From assembly GCF_025464955.1 (NCBI RefSeq), contig NZ_JAODNM010000139.1, positions 16,662 through 80,661 of the forward strand: 64,000 bases of DNA, written 5' to 3'. Positions 1-9,315 of this stretch are shown piece after piece (within the stretch, counting starts at the first letter, position 1; each line of letters starts with the position of its first letter). This DNA comes from Amycolatopsis sp. GTDB taxonomy: Bacteria; Actinomycetota; Actinomycetes; Mycobacteriales; Pseudonocardiaceae. Below the pieces are notes generated by a model. It was not told the origin of the DNA. It did no database searches and worked only from the letters and a program-made list of their open reading frames with translations. The translations under genes were made by a program, and so were the position numbers.

Positions 1-1
1 G

Positions 2-346
2 ATCTCCGCGCAGAGCAAGAAACAGGACGACGTGGTCAAGTGGCTCGACTTCCTGACGAAGTCGGACGAGGCAGGCAAGTTCGCCCAGGGCTCGCTGGAC
101 CTGACCGGTACCGACCTCGGCGCAGACAGCGCCAAGCTGCTCGGCCCGAACCTGTTCGCGCTGCAGAAGACGCTCGGTGAAGCCTCGCAGGGAGCCTACG
201 ACGCCAGTTTCACGGACATCTTCAGTCCGGCCTATGTGGACACCGATGCGGCCGACGTGCTGGTGAAGATGTCGCCGCTCAAGGAAACCACGCCTGCCGC
301 GACGAACCAGGCCCTCGGCGCCCTGGTCGCGAACTCCTGGAAGTGA
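2..346 (+). CDS. Carbohydrate ABC transporter substrate-binding protein, C-terminal part
   Basis: The reading frame is open from the window edge, so only the last 114 residues are present and the signal peptide and most of the sugar-binding lobes lie outside. The visible part (KKQDDVVKWLDFLTKSDEAG near its start, then an alpha-helical tail) is typical of the C-terminal lobe of family 1 extracellular binding proteins, which deliver a sugar to a membrane permease pair. The stop is only 4 bases before the first permease gene, so it heads the same operon. The substrate cannot be read from this fragment; the downstream oxidoreductases suggest a sugar or polyol that is oxidised after uptake. Confidence 0.75.
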   Translation: MSAQSKKQDDVVKWLDFLTKSDEAGKFAQGSLDLTGTDLGADSAKLLGPNLFALQKTLGEASQGAYDASFTDIFSPAYVDTDAADVLVKMSPLKETTPAATNQALGALVANSWK

Positions 347-350
347 CGCG

Positions 351-1283
351 GTGACGTCTGCTCCCCGCGTCCGGTACCGGCGGCGCAAACGCCTCCGGGA
401 AGCGCTTACCGGCTACGCGTTCGTCCTGCCCGCGCTGGTGCTGTTCGCAGTGCTCGGGGTGTACACCGTCGTCTACGGCCTGTTGCTGAGTTTCGCCCGC
501 TGGAACGGGTTCAGCCCGCACTGGATCTGGGTGGGGCTCGGCAACTACCGCGACCTGCTGTTCAGCGATCCGAGCCTGGCGCCGGTGGTGCGCAGCGCCG
601 GGCTGCACACCGCGGTGGTAATGGTCGCCGTGCCCCTGCTCGCGGTGTTCGCGGGACTGCCGCTCGCGTTGGCGCTCAACCGGATCAAGTTCCTGCGGAC
701 GACGTTGCGCACGGTGTTCTTCCTGCCGTATGTCACCACCGGGATCGCGGTGTTCTACGCGTGGACGTACGTGTTCCAGCCCCAGGGATCGCTGAACTTC
801 ATCCTGAAATCCCTGGGACTGGGCACGTTGTCCCAGCCCCAGGGATTTCTCGGTAACCCGGCGACCGCGCTGCCGACGCTGATCCTGGTGCTGGCGTGGT
901 CTTCGATCCCGGTGTCGATCCTGCTCTACCTCAGCGGCCTGCAGTCGATCGATCCCGCGGTGCTCGACGCGGCGAAGGTCGACGGCGCGAGCGGGCTGCG
1001 CACAACGACGGCGGTGATCTGGCCCTTGCTGCGGCCCATCACCGCCGCGGTGGTCATGCTGAACCTGCGCGACGCGCTGCAGGGCTTCCAGATGTTCCTG
1101 GTGATGACGAACGGCGGTCCCGGCGGCCATACGAACGTGCTCGGGCTCGAGTCCTACGACCTCGCCTTCTTCTCGAACCTGCGCCCGACACTGGGCTTGG
1201 CGAGTGCCTTGGGCTGGCTGCTGTTCGTCGTCGCGCTGGTACTGGCCGCGGTCAACGTCCGGGTGCTGCGGAGCCGCACATGA
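351..1283 (+). CDS. Carbohydrate ABC transporter permease (MalF/UgpA type)
   Basis: A 310-residue inner-membrane protein with a basic N-terminus (RYRRRKRLREA) followed by about six hydrophobic segments, the usual size and topology for this permease family. Around residues 203-222 it has the EAA-loop pattern (LDAAKVDGASGLRTTTAVIW), which docks the ATPase subunit. The start is a GTG 4 bases after the binding-protein stop, and the stop overlaps the next permease start in ATGA, so the two permeases are translationally coupled. No ATPase gene is visible in this operon; such actinobacterial systems commonly share one ATPase (MsiK) encoded elsewhere. Confidence 0.9.
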   Translation: MTSAPRVRYRRRKRLREALTGYAFVLPALVLFAVLGVYTVVYGLLLSFARWNGFSPHWIWVGLGNYRDLLFSDPSLAPVVRSAGLHTAVVMVAVPLLAVFAGLPLALALNRIKFLRTTLRTVFFLPYVTTGIAVFYAWTYVFQPQGSLNFILKSLGLGTLSQPQGFLGNPATALPTLILVLAWSSIPVSILLYLSGLQSIDPAVLDAAKVDGASGLRTTTAVIWPLLRPITAAVVMLNLRDALQGFQMFLVMTNGGPGGHTNVLGLESYDLAFFSNLRPTLGLASALGWLLFVVALVLAAVNVRVLRSRT

Positions 1284-2107
1284 ACCGTCGCTTCTTCTCC
1301 GCGCGGACGCTCGCGTACCTGATCCTCGCGGTGTACACGGTGATCAGCCTGTACCCGTTCGCGTGGATGGTCTCCGCCGCGTTCAAGAACACCGACGAGG
1401 TCCGCCAAGACGGACACCTCATCCCGGAACACCCCACGCTCAGCACGTTCGCCCGGACGTGGGGGCAGCTGAACTTCCTGCACTACTTCGCGAACAGCCT
1501 CATCGTCACCGCTGCGACCGTGCTCGGGGTGCTCGTCGTCTATTCGCTGTCTTCGTACGCTTTCGCGGTCCTGAAGTTCCCGGGGCGGCGTGCGATCTAC
1601 ACGGGGTTCATCGCGTTGCTGTTCGTGCCGGGGATCACCGTGCTGCTCCCCGTGGTGATCCTGCAGTCCGACCTCGGGCTGCTCGGCACGAAACTGGGGC
1701 TGGTCCTGCCGTTCGTCAACGGGACCGCGCCCCTGTCGATCCTGTTGCTCACCAACAGCTTTCGCTCGGTTCCGGGTGAGCTTCGGGAGTCGGCGCGGTG
1801 TGACGGCGCGAGCGAGTTCCGGACGTTCTTCTCGATCTACCTCCCGGTGTGCCGCCCGGCGCTGGTCACGATCGCCTTGCTCACCGCGATCCCGACGTGG
1901 AACGAGTACGTGCTGACCAGGGTTTCGCTGAACGACCCGGCGAGCTTCACCCTGCCACTCGGTCTGCAGAGCCTGACGTCCTCGACCGCCCCGGAATACA
2001 ACGTGATCATGGCCGCGTCGCTGATCATCGTCATCCCGGTGATCGTCCTGTTCGTTCTGTTGCAGCGGTACTTCATCAACGGTCTGGTCGGCGCGGTCAA
2101 GGGCTGA
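1280..2107 (+). CDS. Carbohydrate ABC transporter permease (MalG/UgpE type)
   Basis: The second membrane subunit, 275 residues with six hydrophobic segments starting at AYLILAVYTVISLYPFAWM. The EAA loop is near residues 167-188 (RESARCDGASEFRTFFSIY). The ATG start overlaps the previous stop by 4 bases, which fixes it. A longer open frame upstream in the same phase is only a shadow of the first permease. It forms a heterodimer channel with the preceding permease, and is followed 33 bases later by metabolic genes on the same strand. Confidence 0.9.
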   Translation: MNRRFFSARTLAYLILAVYTVISLYPFAWMVSAAFKNTDEVRQDGHLIPEHPTLSTFARTWGQLNFLHYFANSLIVTAATVLGVLVVYSLSSYAFAVLKFPGRRAIYTGFIALLFVPGITVLLPVVILQSDLGLLGTKLGLVLPFVNGTAPLSILLLTNSFRSVPGELRESARCDGASEFRTFFSIYLPVCRPALVTIALLTAIPTWNEYVLTRVSLNDPASFTLPLGLQSLTSSTAPEYNVIMAASLIIVIPVIVLFVLLQRYFINGLVGAVKG

Positions 2108-2140
2108 CCGCGTCCGGACCCGCGCAGAAAGGGGACAACC

Positions 2141-2980
2141 GTGAAGGTCCTGGTCACCGGGGCCGGCGGGACACTCGGCGCGCTCGTGACGGCGCAGTTG
2201 ATCGCCGCGGGCCGCCAGGTGCGGGCGCATGACCGCGTCCCGCTCGGAAACTGCCGTGCCGGTGAAGCCATCGTCGGCGACCTGGGGGACCGTGACCACG
2301 TCGCCGAGCTCGTCGAGGGTGTCGACGCGGTCGTGCATGCCGCGGCCAACCCGTCGCCGCTGGGCGACACCGAGGAGCGGATCTTCGCCAACAACGTCGA
2401 CTCCGCCTACCACGTGCTGGACGCCGCAGGGCGGGCGAAGGTCGGCCGGATCGTCTACATCTCCAGCGCGTCGGCGTTGGGGCTGGCGTGGTCGAAGCGC
2501 GGCGCGGCGCCGGTCTCGGTGCCGGTCACCGAGGAGCATCCGTACCTCGGCGACGACGTCTACGGCCTGACCAAACAGATCGGCGAGGCCGTCGCGGCGA
2601 CTACAAGCCGTCGCTGGGACGTGGCGACGGTCGCGCTCCGGTTCCCGTTCCTCGGTTCGGGGGAGCGGCTCCAGCGTCATCTCCGGCCGATCCGCGAAGA
2701 CCCCGGGGTCGACAGGGGCGGGCTCTGGGGGTGGCTCGACACGCGGGACGCCGCGAGGGCCGTGCTGGCCGCGCTCAGTGTGCCGCTGAGCGGGTATCAC
2801 CTCGTCAACGTCACCGCGCCGGACACCTCGTCCGCGATGCCGACGCGGGAGCTGCTTGCCCGCTACCACCCGGATACCGTGGTGGAGCGACAACTCGGCG
2901 AGTTCGAGACACTGTTCAGTATCGACCGAAGTCGTGAACTGCTCGGCTTCACAGCGAAACATGGGTGGCGGAATGCCTGA
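2141..2980 (+). CDS. NAD-dependent epimerase/dehydratase (extended SDR)
   Basis: A 279-residue extended short-chain dehydrogenase. The N-terminal nucleotide-binding motif is TGAGGTLG (residues 6-13), and the catalytic YxxxK is YGLTK (Y141, K145), preceded by an active-site serine in YISSASALG. These enzymes oxidise or epimerise sugars or sugar derivatives with a bound NAD(P). A GAAAGGGG ribosome site lies just before the ATG. It sits between transporter permeases and a ThuA/Gfo-Idh pair, so it probably processes the imported carbohydrate. The substrate is not identifiable from sequence alone. Confidence 0.85.
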   Translation: MKVLVTGAGGTLGALVTAQLIAAGRQVRAHDRVPLGNCRAGEAIVGDLGDRDHVAELVEGVDAVVHAAANPSPLGDTEERIFANNVDSAYHVLDAAGRAKVGRIVYISSASALGLAWSKRGAAPVSVPVTEEHPYLGDDVYGLTKQIGEAVAATTSRRWDVATVALRFPFLGSGERLQRHLRPIREDPGVDRGGLWGWLDTRDAARAVLAALSVPLSGYHLVNVTAPDTSSAMPTRELLARYHPDTVVERQLGEFETLFSIDRSRELLGFTAKHGWRNA

Positions 2981-3620
2981 GAAGAACGCGCTCGTGGTCC
3001 GGGGCGGCTGGCCCGGACACGCGCCCGTCGAGACCACGGACCGCTACATCCTGGTCCTCGAAAAGGCCGGCTACGAGGTCACGGTGTCGGATTCGCTCGA
3101 CTCGTATCTGGACACCGAGGCGCTCGCCGCGACCGATCTGATCGTGCAGTGCTGGACGATGGGCGAGATCACCGGGCAGCAGCTGGCGGGCCTGTCGGCG
3201 GCGGTGCGCGTGGGCACCGGGTTCGCCGGGTGGCACGGCGGGATCATCGACTCGTTCCGCGCCGAACCCGGATACCACCTGATCACCGGCGGCCAGTTCG
3301 TCCACCATCCGAAGTCCTTTGTGGACTACGGGGTGCGGCGGGTGTCGGAGCACCCCATCGTGGCCGGGCTCGGCCCGTTCCGGGTGACCACCGAGCAGTA
3401 CTGGCTGCACGTCGATCCGGGCAACGAGGTGCTGGCCGTCACCGAACTGGTCCGCGACCCCGCGGCGCCCGCACCGCTCGGCACGGTCCCGGTGACCTGG
3501 GTCCGGCGCTGGGGCGAGGGCCGGGTGTTCGTCACGGCGCTCGGGCACCGGCTCGAAGACCTCGAAGTGCCCGAGGTCGACACGATGATCACCAGGGGGC
3601 TCGCGTGGGCGACCAGATGA
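2973..3620 (+). CDS. ThuA-like domain protein
   Basis: A 215-residue protein of the ThuA (trehalose utilisation) family, a class I glutamine-amidotransferase-like fold found in sugar catabolic operons. The typical VGTGFAGWHGG segment lies near residues 80-90, followed by a PVTWVRRWGEGRVF segment close to the C-terminus, as in this family. The start MPEKNALVVRGGW at 2973 is chosen because GGGTGG lies just upstream and it overlaps the previous stop by 8 bases. An ATG at 2961 is possible. The stop overlaps the next ATG in ATGA. Family members participate in disaccharide metabolism, but their reaction is poorly defined. Confidence 0.85.
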   Translation: MPEKNALVVRGGWPGHAPVETTDRYILVLEKAGYEVTVSDSLDSYLDTEALAATDLIVQCWTMGEITGQQLAGLSAAVRVGTGFAGWHGGIIDSFRAEPGYHLITGGQFVHHPKSFVDYGVRRVSEHPIVAGLGPFRVTTEQYWLHVDPGNEVLAVTELVRDPAAPAPLGTVPVTWVRRWGEGRVFVTALGHRLEDLEVPEVDTMITRGLAWATR

Positions 3621-4711
3621 GGATCGGGATCGTCGGCCTCGGCACGATCAGCGACGCCTACCTCAGAACGCTGCCCAGGCTGGAAAACCTGGACCTGGTG
3701 GCGGTGGCCGACCTCGACCCGATGCGAGCGGAGGCGTGCGCGGAACGACGTGAGGGCGTGCGGGCGCTCGCGCTGCCGGAGCTGTATGAAGCCGAAGACG
3801 TCGACCTCGTGCTGAACCTGACCATCCCCGCGGCCCATGCCGAGGTCGCGCTCGCGGCGATCGCCGGCGGCAAGCACGTCTACGGTGAGAAGCCGTTGGC
3901 GCTGAACACGGTCGAGGCCCGGGGAATCCTGTCCTCGGCCGCCGACGCCGGGGTGCGGGTCGGCTGCGCGCCGGACACCGTGCTCGGCACCGGCGTCCAG
4001 ACCGCGCGGGCCGGGCTCGACGCGGGGCTGATCGGGGCGCCGGTGGCGGCGACGGCGTTCATGGTGACGCCCGGGCACGAGCGCTGGCATCCCGCGCCGG
4101 AGTTCTACTACCGCACTGGTGGCGGCCCGCTGCTGGACATGGGGCCGTACTACCTCACGGCGCTCGTGACGCTGCTCGGCCCGGTCCGCCGGGTGGTCGG
4201 TATGGCGTCCACCCCGCGGTCCTCGCGGACGATCGGCAGCGGGCCACGAGCGGGTACGAGCTTCGGTGTCGAGGTTGCGACGCACGTCACCGGCGTGCTG
4301 GAACACGATGGCGGCGCACTGTCCACTTTGGTCACGAGCTTCGACGTCTGGGCGGGGCACCTGCCGCGGATCGAGATCTACGGCACCGAGGGTTCGCTGT
4401 CGGTGCCCGACCCCAACGGCTTCGACGGCTCTGTGCAGGTGTTCCGCGGCAAGGAGCCGTCGTGGCTGGACGTCGGCGTCAACGGCGGCTACCCGTCGGC
4501 GTCGCGGGGCTTCGGCATCGCGGACCTGGCGCGGGCCATCGCCGACGGCACACCGCATCGCGCGAACGGCGAACTCGCGTTCCACGTCCTCGACGTCATG
4601 GAATCCCTGCTCGCGGCTGCCGAGTCCGGCGCCGCGGTCACCGTGTCCAGCACCTGCGACCGACCGGCCGCCGTCCCCGCCCGGACTCGTGAGCGTTCCG
4701 GCCGCTTCTAA
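3617..4711 (+). CDS. Gfo/Idh/MocA family oxidoreductase
   Basis: A 364-residue NAD(P)-dependent sugar or inositol dehydrogenase-like enzyme. It starts MRIGIVGLGTISDAYL, a Rossmann nucleotide-binding motif, and has the family EKPLALN motif near residues 92-98, where the lysine is the usual catalytic residue. A C-terminal alpha/beta domain follows. The ATG overlaps the ThuA stop by 4 bases. Oddly, the last codons and the TAA stop lie inside a long hairpin (4686-4731), so the final residues (TRERSGRF) are dictated by a palindromic element rather than by the protein family. It closes the first sugar operon. Confidence 0.9.
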   Translation: MRIGIVGLGTISDAYLRTLPRLENLDLVAVADLDPMRAEACAERREGVRALALPELYEAEDVDLVLNLTIPAAHAEVALAAIAGGKHVYGEKPLALNTVEARGILSSAADAGVRVGCAPDTVLGTGVQTARAGLDAGLIGAPVAATAFMVTPGHERWHPAPEFYYRTGGGPLLDMGPYYLTALVTLLGPVRRVVGMASTPRSSRTIGSGPRAGTSFGVEVATHVTGVLEHDGGALSTLVTSFDVWAGHLPRIEIYGTEGSLSVPDPNGFDGSVQVFRGKEPSWLDVGVNGGYPSASRGFGIADLARAIADGTPHRANGELAFHVLDVMESLLAAAESGAAVTVSSTCDRPAAVPARTRERSGRF

Positions 4712-4731
4712 CCGGCCGGAACGCTCACGAG
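4686..4731. terminator. 19-bp inverted repeat at convergent gene ends (CTCGTGAG family)
   Basis: Two perfect 19-base arms (4686-4704 and 4713-4731) separated by 8 bases. The left arm begins CTCGTGAGCGTTCCGGCCG. It spans the stop codon of the Gfo/Idh gene and lies 10 bases from the end of the convergent exporter gene, so it could terminate transcription from both sides. A near-identical hairpin occurs at 52299-52344 between another convergent pair, differing at two positions per arm, which suggests a dispersed element family rather than an ordinary terminator. Confidence 0.8.
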
Positions 4732-4741
4732 CCGTTCCCGG

Positions 4742-6487
4742 TCAGCCGCCGTGCCAGGAGTGCCAGAGGGCGGCGTAGGCGCCGTGGGCGGCGACGAGGT
4801 CGTGGTGGCTGCCCAGCTCCGTGATCCGGCCGCCCTCCATGACCGCGACGCGGTCGGCGTCGTGCGCCGTGTGCAGCCGGTGCGCGATGGCGATGACCGT
4901 CCGCCCGTCGAGCACGGCGGACAGCGAGCGCTCGGCCTGGCGCGCGGTCGCCGGGTCGAGCAGAGCCGTGGCCTCGTCGAGGATGACGGTGTGCGGATTC
5001 GCCAGCACCACCCTGGCCAGCGCGAGCTGCTGCGCCTGCGACGCGTCGAGCGTGGTCCCGGTGGGGCCGAGCACGGTGTCGAGCCCGGCCGGCAGCGTGT
5101 TCGCCCAACCCGCGTCGACAGCGGCCAGCGCCGCGAGGAGTGCGTCGTCCCCGGCTGACGGCGCCGCGATCACCAGGTTGTCCCGCAGGCTCCCGAGGAA
5201 CACGTGGTGCTCCTGGGTGACCAGCAGGATCCGGCGCCGGAGTTCGGCCGGCGGGAGTTCGTGGACCGCCACCCCGCCGACGGTGACCCGGCCGGTCCGC
5301 GGCGCGTCCACCCCGGCCAGCAGCCGCCCGAGCGTGGACTTGCCCGCGCCGGACGGCCCCACGATCGCCAGCCGTTCACCGGGCCGCACCGCGAGGTCGA
5401 CGTTGTCGAGCACATCGCGGGAACCCGTGTAGGCGTACCGGACGCCGGCGACGACGATCCGATCGTCCACGGGAACGGCGTCGGTCGGCCGCTCCGCGTT
5501 CGTGGCCTCGGCGATCCCTGCTATGCGCGCGAGCGACGCGGCGCTGCTCTGCAGCTGATCCAGCCACATGAGCACCGCGTCGACCGGACTGACCAGCTGC
5601 AGCATGTACAGGCTCGCCGCGACGGCCGTCCCGAGCTCGATGCCGCCGTGCAGGTACAGCAGCCCGCCGACGAACGCGATCAGCGCCACCGGCAGGCAGT
5701 ACGTCAGGTCGCACACCGGGAACAGCACAGTGCGCAGGCTCAGCGTCCTGCGCCGCGTCGTGTACACCGCCGCGAGGCGCCGGTCGCCGTCGTCGACGCG
5801 GGACTGCCGCAATCCCGAGGCCTCCACCGTCCGTGCGCCTTCGACGGTCGCGTTCAGCGTCTCCGACAGTCCCGAATTGGCGTCGCCTTCGGCGAGGTAG
5901 GCCTCGCGGGCCCGCTTCAGGTACCAGCGGCTCACCAGCCACAGGATCGGCAGCCCGATGAACCCGCATAGCCCTAGCACCGGGTTGAGCACGAACACGG
6001 CCGCGAAGAGGAACACGATCTGCAGCGCCGACACGAAGATCTCGGGCGCCGCGTCGCGCAGCGTCGTCCCGACGGTCGCGACGTCGCCGGTGCTCCTCGT
6101 CATCAGCTCACCGGTGCCGGCGTGTTCCACCACCGAAGTCGGCAACGCGAGCGCGCGGTCGACGAACTCCTCGCGCAGCCGGGCCAAGGCACGTTCGCCA
6201 TAACGGTGCCCGGCATAACGCGCGAACCGGGCCACTACCACCTGCAAGACGGTGAGACCGGTGATGAGCAGCCCCAGCCGGTCGATCGCGGATGTCCCGG
6301 TGCCGGCCTGGACCTGATCGACCATCTTGCCGAGCAGCCACGGACCAGCCAGCCCCGCCAACGCCGCGAGGCAGTTGAGCATCAGCACGACGGTCATCGC
6401 GCCTCCGTCGTCGCGGATCAGCCGCCAGGTTTCCCGGCGGACCGTTGCCGCATCCGCGACTGGCAGCCGCCGCGTCGCCGCCGTCAT
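4742..6487 (-). CDS. ABC exporter half-transporter with canonical Walker motifs
   Basis: A 581-residue fusion of a six-helix exporter membrane domain (about 1-320) and an ATPase domain (about 340-581). Walker A is GPSGAGKST (377-385), Walker B is VILDE (501-505, catalytic E505) and the switch histidine is H536. The signature loop is LDASQAQ (480-486) instead of LSGGQ. This complements the upstream partner, which has a good LSGGQ but no Walker A, so the two form a heterodimer with one competent ATP site. The start ATG overlaps the partner stop by 4 bases. Substrate is unknown; relatives export lipids, peptides or drugs. Confidence 0.92.
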   Translation of the reverse strand: MTAATRRLPVADAATVRRETWRLIRDDGGAMTVVLMLNCLAALAGLAGPWLLGKMVDQVQAGTGTSAIDRLGLLITGLTVLQVVVARFARYAGHRYGERALARLREEFVDRALALPTSVVEHAGTGELMTRSTGDVATVGTTLRDAAPEIFVSALQIVFLFAAVFVLNPVLGLCGFIGLPILWLVSRWYLKRAREAYLAEGDANSGLSETLNATVEGARTVEASGLRQSRVDDGDRRLAAVYTTRRRTLSLRTVLFPVCDLTYCLPVALIAFVGGLLYLHGGIELGTAVAASLYMLQLVSPVDAVLMWLDQLQSSAASLARIAGIAEATNAERPTDAVPVDDRIVVAGVRYAYTGSRDVLDNVDLAVRPGERLAIVGPSGAGKSTLGRLLAGVDAPRTGRVTVGGVAVHELPPAELRRRILLVTQEHHVFLGSLRDNLVIAAPSAGDDALLAALAAVDAGWANTLPAGLDTVLGPTGTTLDASQAQQLALARVVLANPHTVILDEATALLDPATARQAERSLSAVLDGRTVIAIAHRLHTAHDADRVAVMEGGRITELGSHHDLVAAHGAYAALWHSWHGG

Positions 6488-8196
6488 CGGGTCGCCTCCT
6501 CTTCCGCTCCGCGAAAGACCAGATTGCGATAGTCCGGGACAGTGGTGAGCAGATCCGCGTGGCAGCCGGTCGCGACGACCTGTCCGTCGCGCAGATAGGC
6601 CACGTGGTCCGCCTGATCGAGCAGGAGCGGGGACGTGCTCGCGACCACGGTCGTCCGGCCGCGGCGGGCCTCGTGCAACCGGGCGGCGATCCTGGCCTCG
6701 GTGTGCGTGTCGACGGCGGAGGTGGGTTCGTTGAGCAGCAGGACATCCGGGTCGGCCAGTACCGCTCTGGCCAGTCGCAGCCGCTGGCGCTGCCCACCCG
6801 AAAGTGTGCGCGCCTGATCGTCCACAAAGGAGTTCAGGCCCAGTGGGAGCCCGTCGGTGATGTCGAGCGCCGCGGCGGTCTCCATGGCCGCCACGACAGC
6901 GTTTCCTCGTTGGCCGCCAACCATTTCGCGCAGCGAACCGGCAAACAGGTGCGCGTCGTTGTCGGCGACGAGGATCCGCCGCCGGACCTCGTCGACGGCC
7001 ATCTCCGCCACGGGAATCCCGCCCCAGGTGACGTCGGTTTCCTCGTAGCGGCCGAGCCGGTCGAAGAGCCTGACGGCGTCCTCCGGGCGGGTCGCCGCGA
7101 GCACCGTCAACCCGCCGGGCGCGACGAGGAGCCCGGATCGCGGATCGCGCAGTTCCGCTTGTCCGCACGGCCCGGGAACTCCGTCGCCGCCGGGAGGAAA
7201 GGCGGGTTCCAGCGTCAGGATCCGCACCACCCGGCGTGCGGCGACCACGCCGCGGCCGACCTGGTCGCTTCCTTCGATGAAGAAGGCCACCGGCACCACC
7301 AGCGCGGCGACGTAGCCATACACCGCGACCATCTCGCCGATCGTGATCTGCCCGCTCGCCGCCATTCTCGCCGCCAGCCAGGTGACGGCCGCGAGGAACA
7401 GCCCCGGCAGCCCCACCGACAGCGCCTCGATCCAGCTGCTGACCGCGCCGACGCGGTACCCGAGCGCTTTCATCGCCTGCGAGTCGGCACGGTACCGCTG
7501 GGCGAACAGGTCCTTGCCGCCGATCCCGCAGAGCACCCGCAGCCCGGTGACCAGGTCGCCGGCGCGCGCCGTGACCACCCCCTGCAGGTCACGGTAGCCG
7601 GTTTCGACGTGCAGCAGCCGGTTGAGCAGTGGACCGAGCAAGACCGCCAGCAGCGGCACGCCGACCACGGTCACTACGGCCAGCAGCACGGAGATTCGCA
7701 GCAGCAGCACGGTCACCACGGTGTACGCGACGACGGCGCCGACACCCGGTCCGGTGATCGTCATCGCCTGGCTGATCGTGGCCAGGTCGGCCGCGCCGAT
7801 GCTGACGACTTCGCCGGCGGAGATCTCCCGCGGCAGCGTCGAGCCAAGCCGTGTCGCGTGCCGGACGACCAGCCGGGCCGTCCTGATCGAGGCGTCGATC
7901 CGGATGAACGTCATCGTGCGGTGACGGGCCATGCCCAGCACCGCGACCAGCACGCCCTGCGCGACGAGACCACCGCTCCACCAGCACAGCGCCGTCAGGT
8001 TCCGGGCCCGCATCCCGTCGTCGATCGCGTGGGACAGTACGAGCGGCGCCAGCATCAGGCCGACCATCCACAGGCTGCCCAGCAGTACGCCCCGCCAGAC
8101 CCGTGGGGCTTGGGCTTTTACCAGCCAGAACAGGTAACGGACGGCACCGCGGAGATCCGGCGTACCCGGATCGGCAGGTGGAACGGTCAACCCCAT
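6484..8196 (-). CDS. ABC exporter half-transporter with degenerate ATP site
   Basis: A 570-residue exporter subunit: membrane domain about 20-325, ATPase-like domain about 345-570. The Walker A region reads GGLTVLAATRPEDAV (361-375) and lacks the GKS/T lysine. Walker B is VLLLNEP with Asn489 in place of Asp, and the switch histidine is replaced in ASTSPLL. The signature LSGGQ (465-469) is intact, so it completes the ATP site of the partner at 4742-6487. A longer upstream frame is rejected; the ATG at 8196 gives a normal exporter length and leaves a 99-base divergent promoter region shared with the peroxidase gene. Confidence 0.9.
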   Translation of the reverse strand: MGLTVPPADPGTPDLRGAVRYLFWLVKAQAPRVWRGVLLGSLWMVGLMLAPLVLSHAIDDGMRARNLTALCWWSGGLVAQGVLVAVLGMARHRTMTFIRIDASIRTARLVVRHATRLGSTLPREISAGEVVSIGAADLATISQAMTITGPGVGAVVAYTVVTVLLLRISVLLAVVTVVGVPLLAVLLGPLLNRLLHVETGYRDLQGVVTARAGDLVTGLRVLCGIGGKDLFAQRYRADSQAMKALGYRVGAVSSWIEALSVGLPGLFLAAVTWLAARMAASGQITIGEMVAVYGYVAALVVPVAFFIEGSDQVGRGVVAARRVVRILTLEPAFPPGGDGVPGPCGQAELRDPRSGLLVAPGGLTVLAATRPEDAVRLFDRLGRYEETDVTWGGIPVAEMAVDEVRRRILVADNDAHLFAGSLREMVGGQRGNAVVAAMETAAALDITDGLPLGLNSFVDDQARTLSGGQRQRLRLARAVLADPDVLLLNEPTSAVDTHTEARIAARLHEARRGRTTVVASTSPLLLDQADHVAYLRDGQVVATGCHADLLTTVPDYRNLVFRGAEEEATR

Positions 8197-8295
8197 CGTT
8201 CGACAGTAGCTACACCCAGCGTGTTCACTCGACTCCTTTTTCGCCGTCCCCGGGCTGGCCGCGCGACACCCGCGGACAATGGGTAGCGTGCAGAC

Positions 8296-9315
8296 ATGAC
8301 CACCCCGCAGCCGGTGCTGGGCCCGCTCACCTCCGCCGCGATCTTCCTGGTGGTGACCATCGATCCCGGTGGCGAGACGGCGGCTCGCGAGCTGCTGGAA
8401 GACCTCGCCGGGCTGCGGCGCTCGGTGGGTTTCCGAGTGCCCACCGGGAACCTCACCGCAGTGGCCGGTGTCGGATCCGAGGCCTGGGACAGGTTGTTCA
8501 CCGGTCCGCGTCCCGCTGGGCTGCACCCGTTCCGCGAACTCGCCGGGGAGGTGCACCAGGCTGTTTCCACCCCTGGTGACCTGCTGTTCCACATCAGGGC
8601 CTGGCAGCTGGACCTGTGTTTCGAGCTGGCCACCCGCATCATGGACCGGCTCTCCGGTTCGGTGACGCTGTGTGATGAGGTTCAGGGCTTCAAGTTCTTC
8701 GAGGAGCGCGACCTGCTCGGGTTCGTCGACGGCACGGAGAACCCCGACGGTGCTGACGCCGGCGCCGCTGTTTTCGTCGGCGACGAGGACGGGGAGTTCG
8801 CCGGAAGCAGTTACGTCATCGTGCAGAAGTACCTGCACGACATGGCCGCGTGGGACGCCCTCGCGGTGGAGGAGCAGGAAAAAGTGGTCGGCCGGACGAA
8901 GCTGTCCGACATCGAGCTGGCCGACGACGTCAAACCGGCGAACTCCCATGTCGCGCTGAATACGATCACCGACGCTGACGGCACCGAGCGGCAGATCGTT
9001 CGCGACAACATGCCGTTCGGCAGCCCGGGGCGGGGTGAGTTCGGTACCTACTTCATCGGGTACGCCAGTACTCCCGACGTCACCGAGCAGATGCTCGAGA
9101 ACATGTTCATCGGCAACCCGCCCGGGGTGTACGACCGGATCCTCGACTTCTCCACCGCGGTCACCGGTTCACTGTTCTTCGTGCCCACGGCCGATTTCCT
9201 CGAAAACCAGCCTGACCTTCCCGAAGCGGCCGAACCGGCCGTGACCCTCGAAACCCCGCCGCTCGCCGCCGGTTCCCTCGGCATCGGCAGTCTGAAAAGG
9301 AGCGTTGTGTCATGA
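8296..9315 (+). CDS. Dye-decolorising peroxidase, encapsulin cargo
   Basis: A 339-residue DyP-type haem peroxidase. It has the family GFVDGTENP motif (142-150, acid D145), the proximal haem histidine in NSHVALN (H218) and the distal arginine in VRDNMPFG (R236). These enzymes reduce peroxide while oxidising large aromatic substrates. After the enzyme domain comes a Pro/Glu-rich linker and the C-terminal sequence GSLGIGSLKR (326-335), the known type of targeting peptide that docks DyP inside encapsulin shells. The stop overlaps the encapsulin start in ATGA, so cargo and shell are co-translated. It is not a Tat-exported type B enzyme: no signal peptide is present. Confidence 0.95.
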   Translation: MTTPQPVLGPLTSAAIFLVVTIDPGGETAARELLEDLAGLRRSVGFRVPTGNLTAVAGVGSEAWDRLFTGPRPAGLHPFRELAGEVHQAVSTPGDLLFHIRAWQLDLCFELATRIMDRLSGSVTLCDEVQGFKFFEERDLLGFVDGTENPDGADAGAAVFVGDEDGEFAGSSYVIVQKYLHDMAAWDALAVEEQEKVVGRTKLSDIELADDVKPANSHVALNTITDADGTERQIVRDNMPFGSPGRGEFGTYFIGYASTPDVTEQMLENMFIGNPPGVYDRILDFSTAVTGSLFFVPTADFLENQPDLPEAAEPAVTLETPPLAAGSLGIGSLKRSVVS

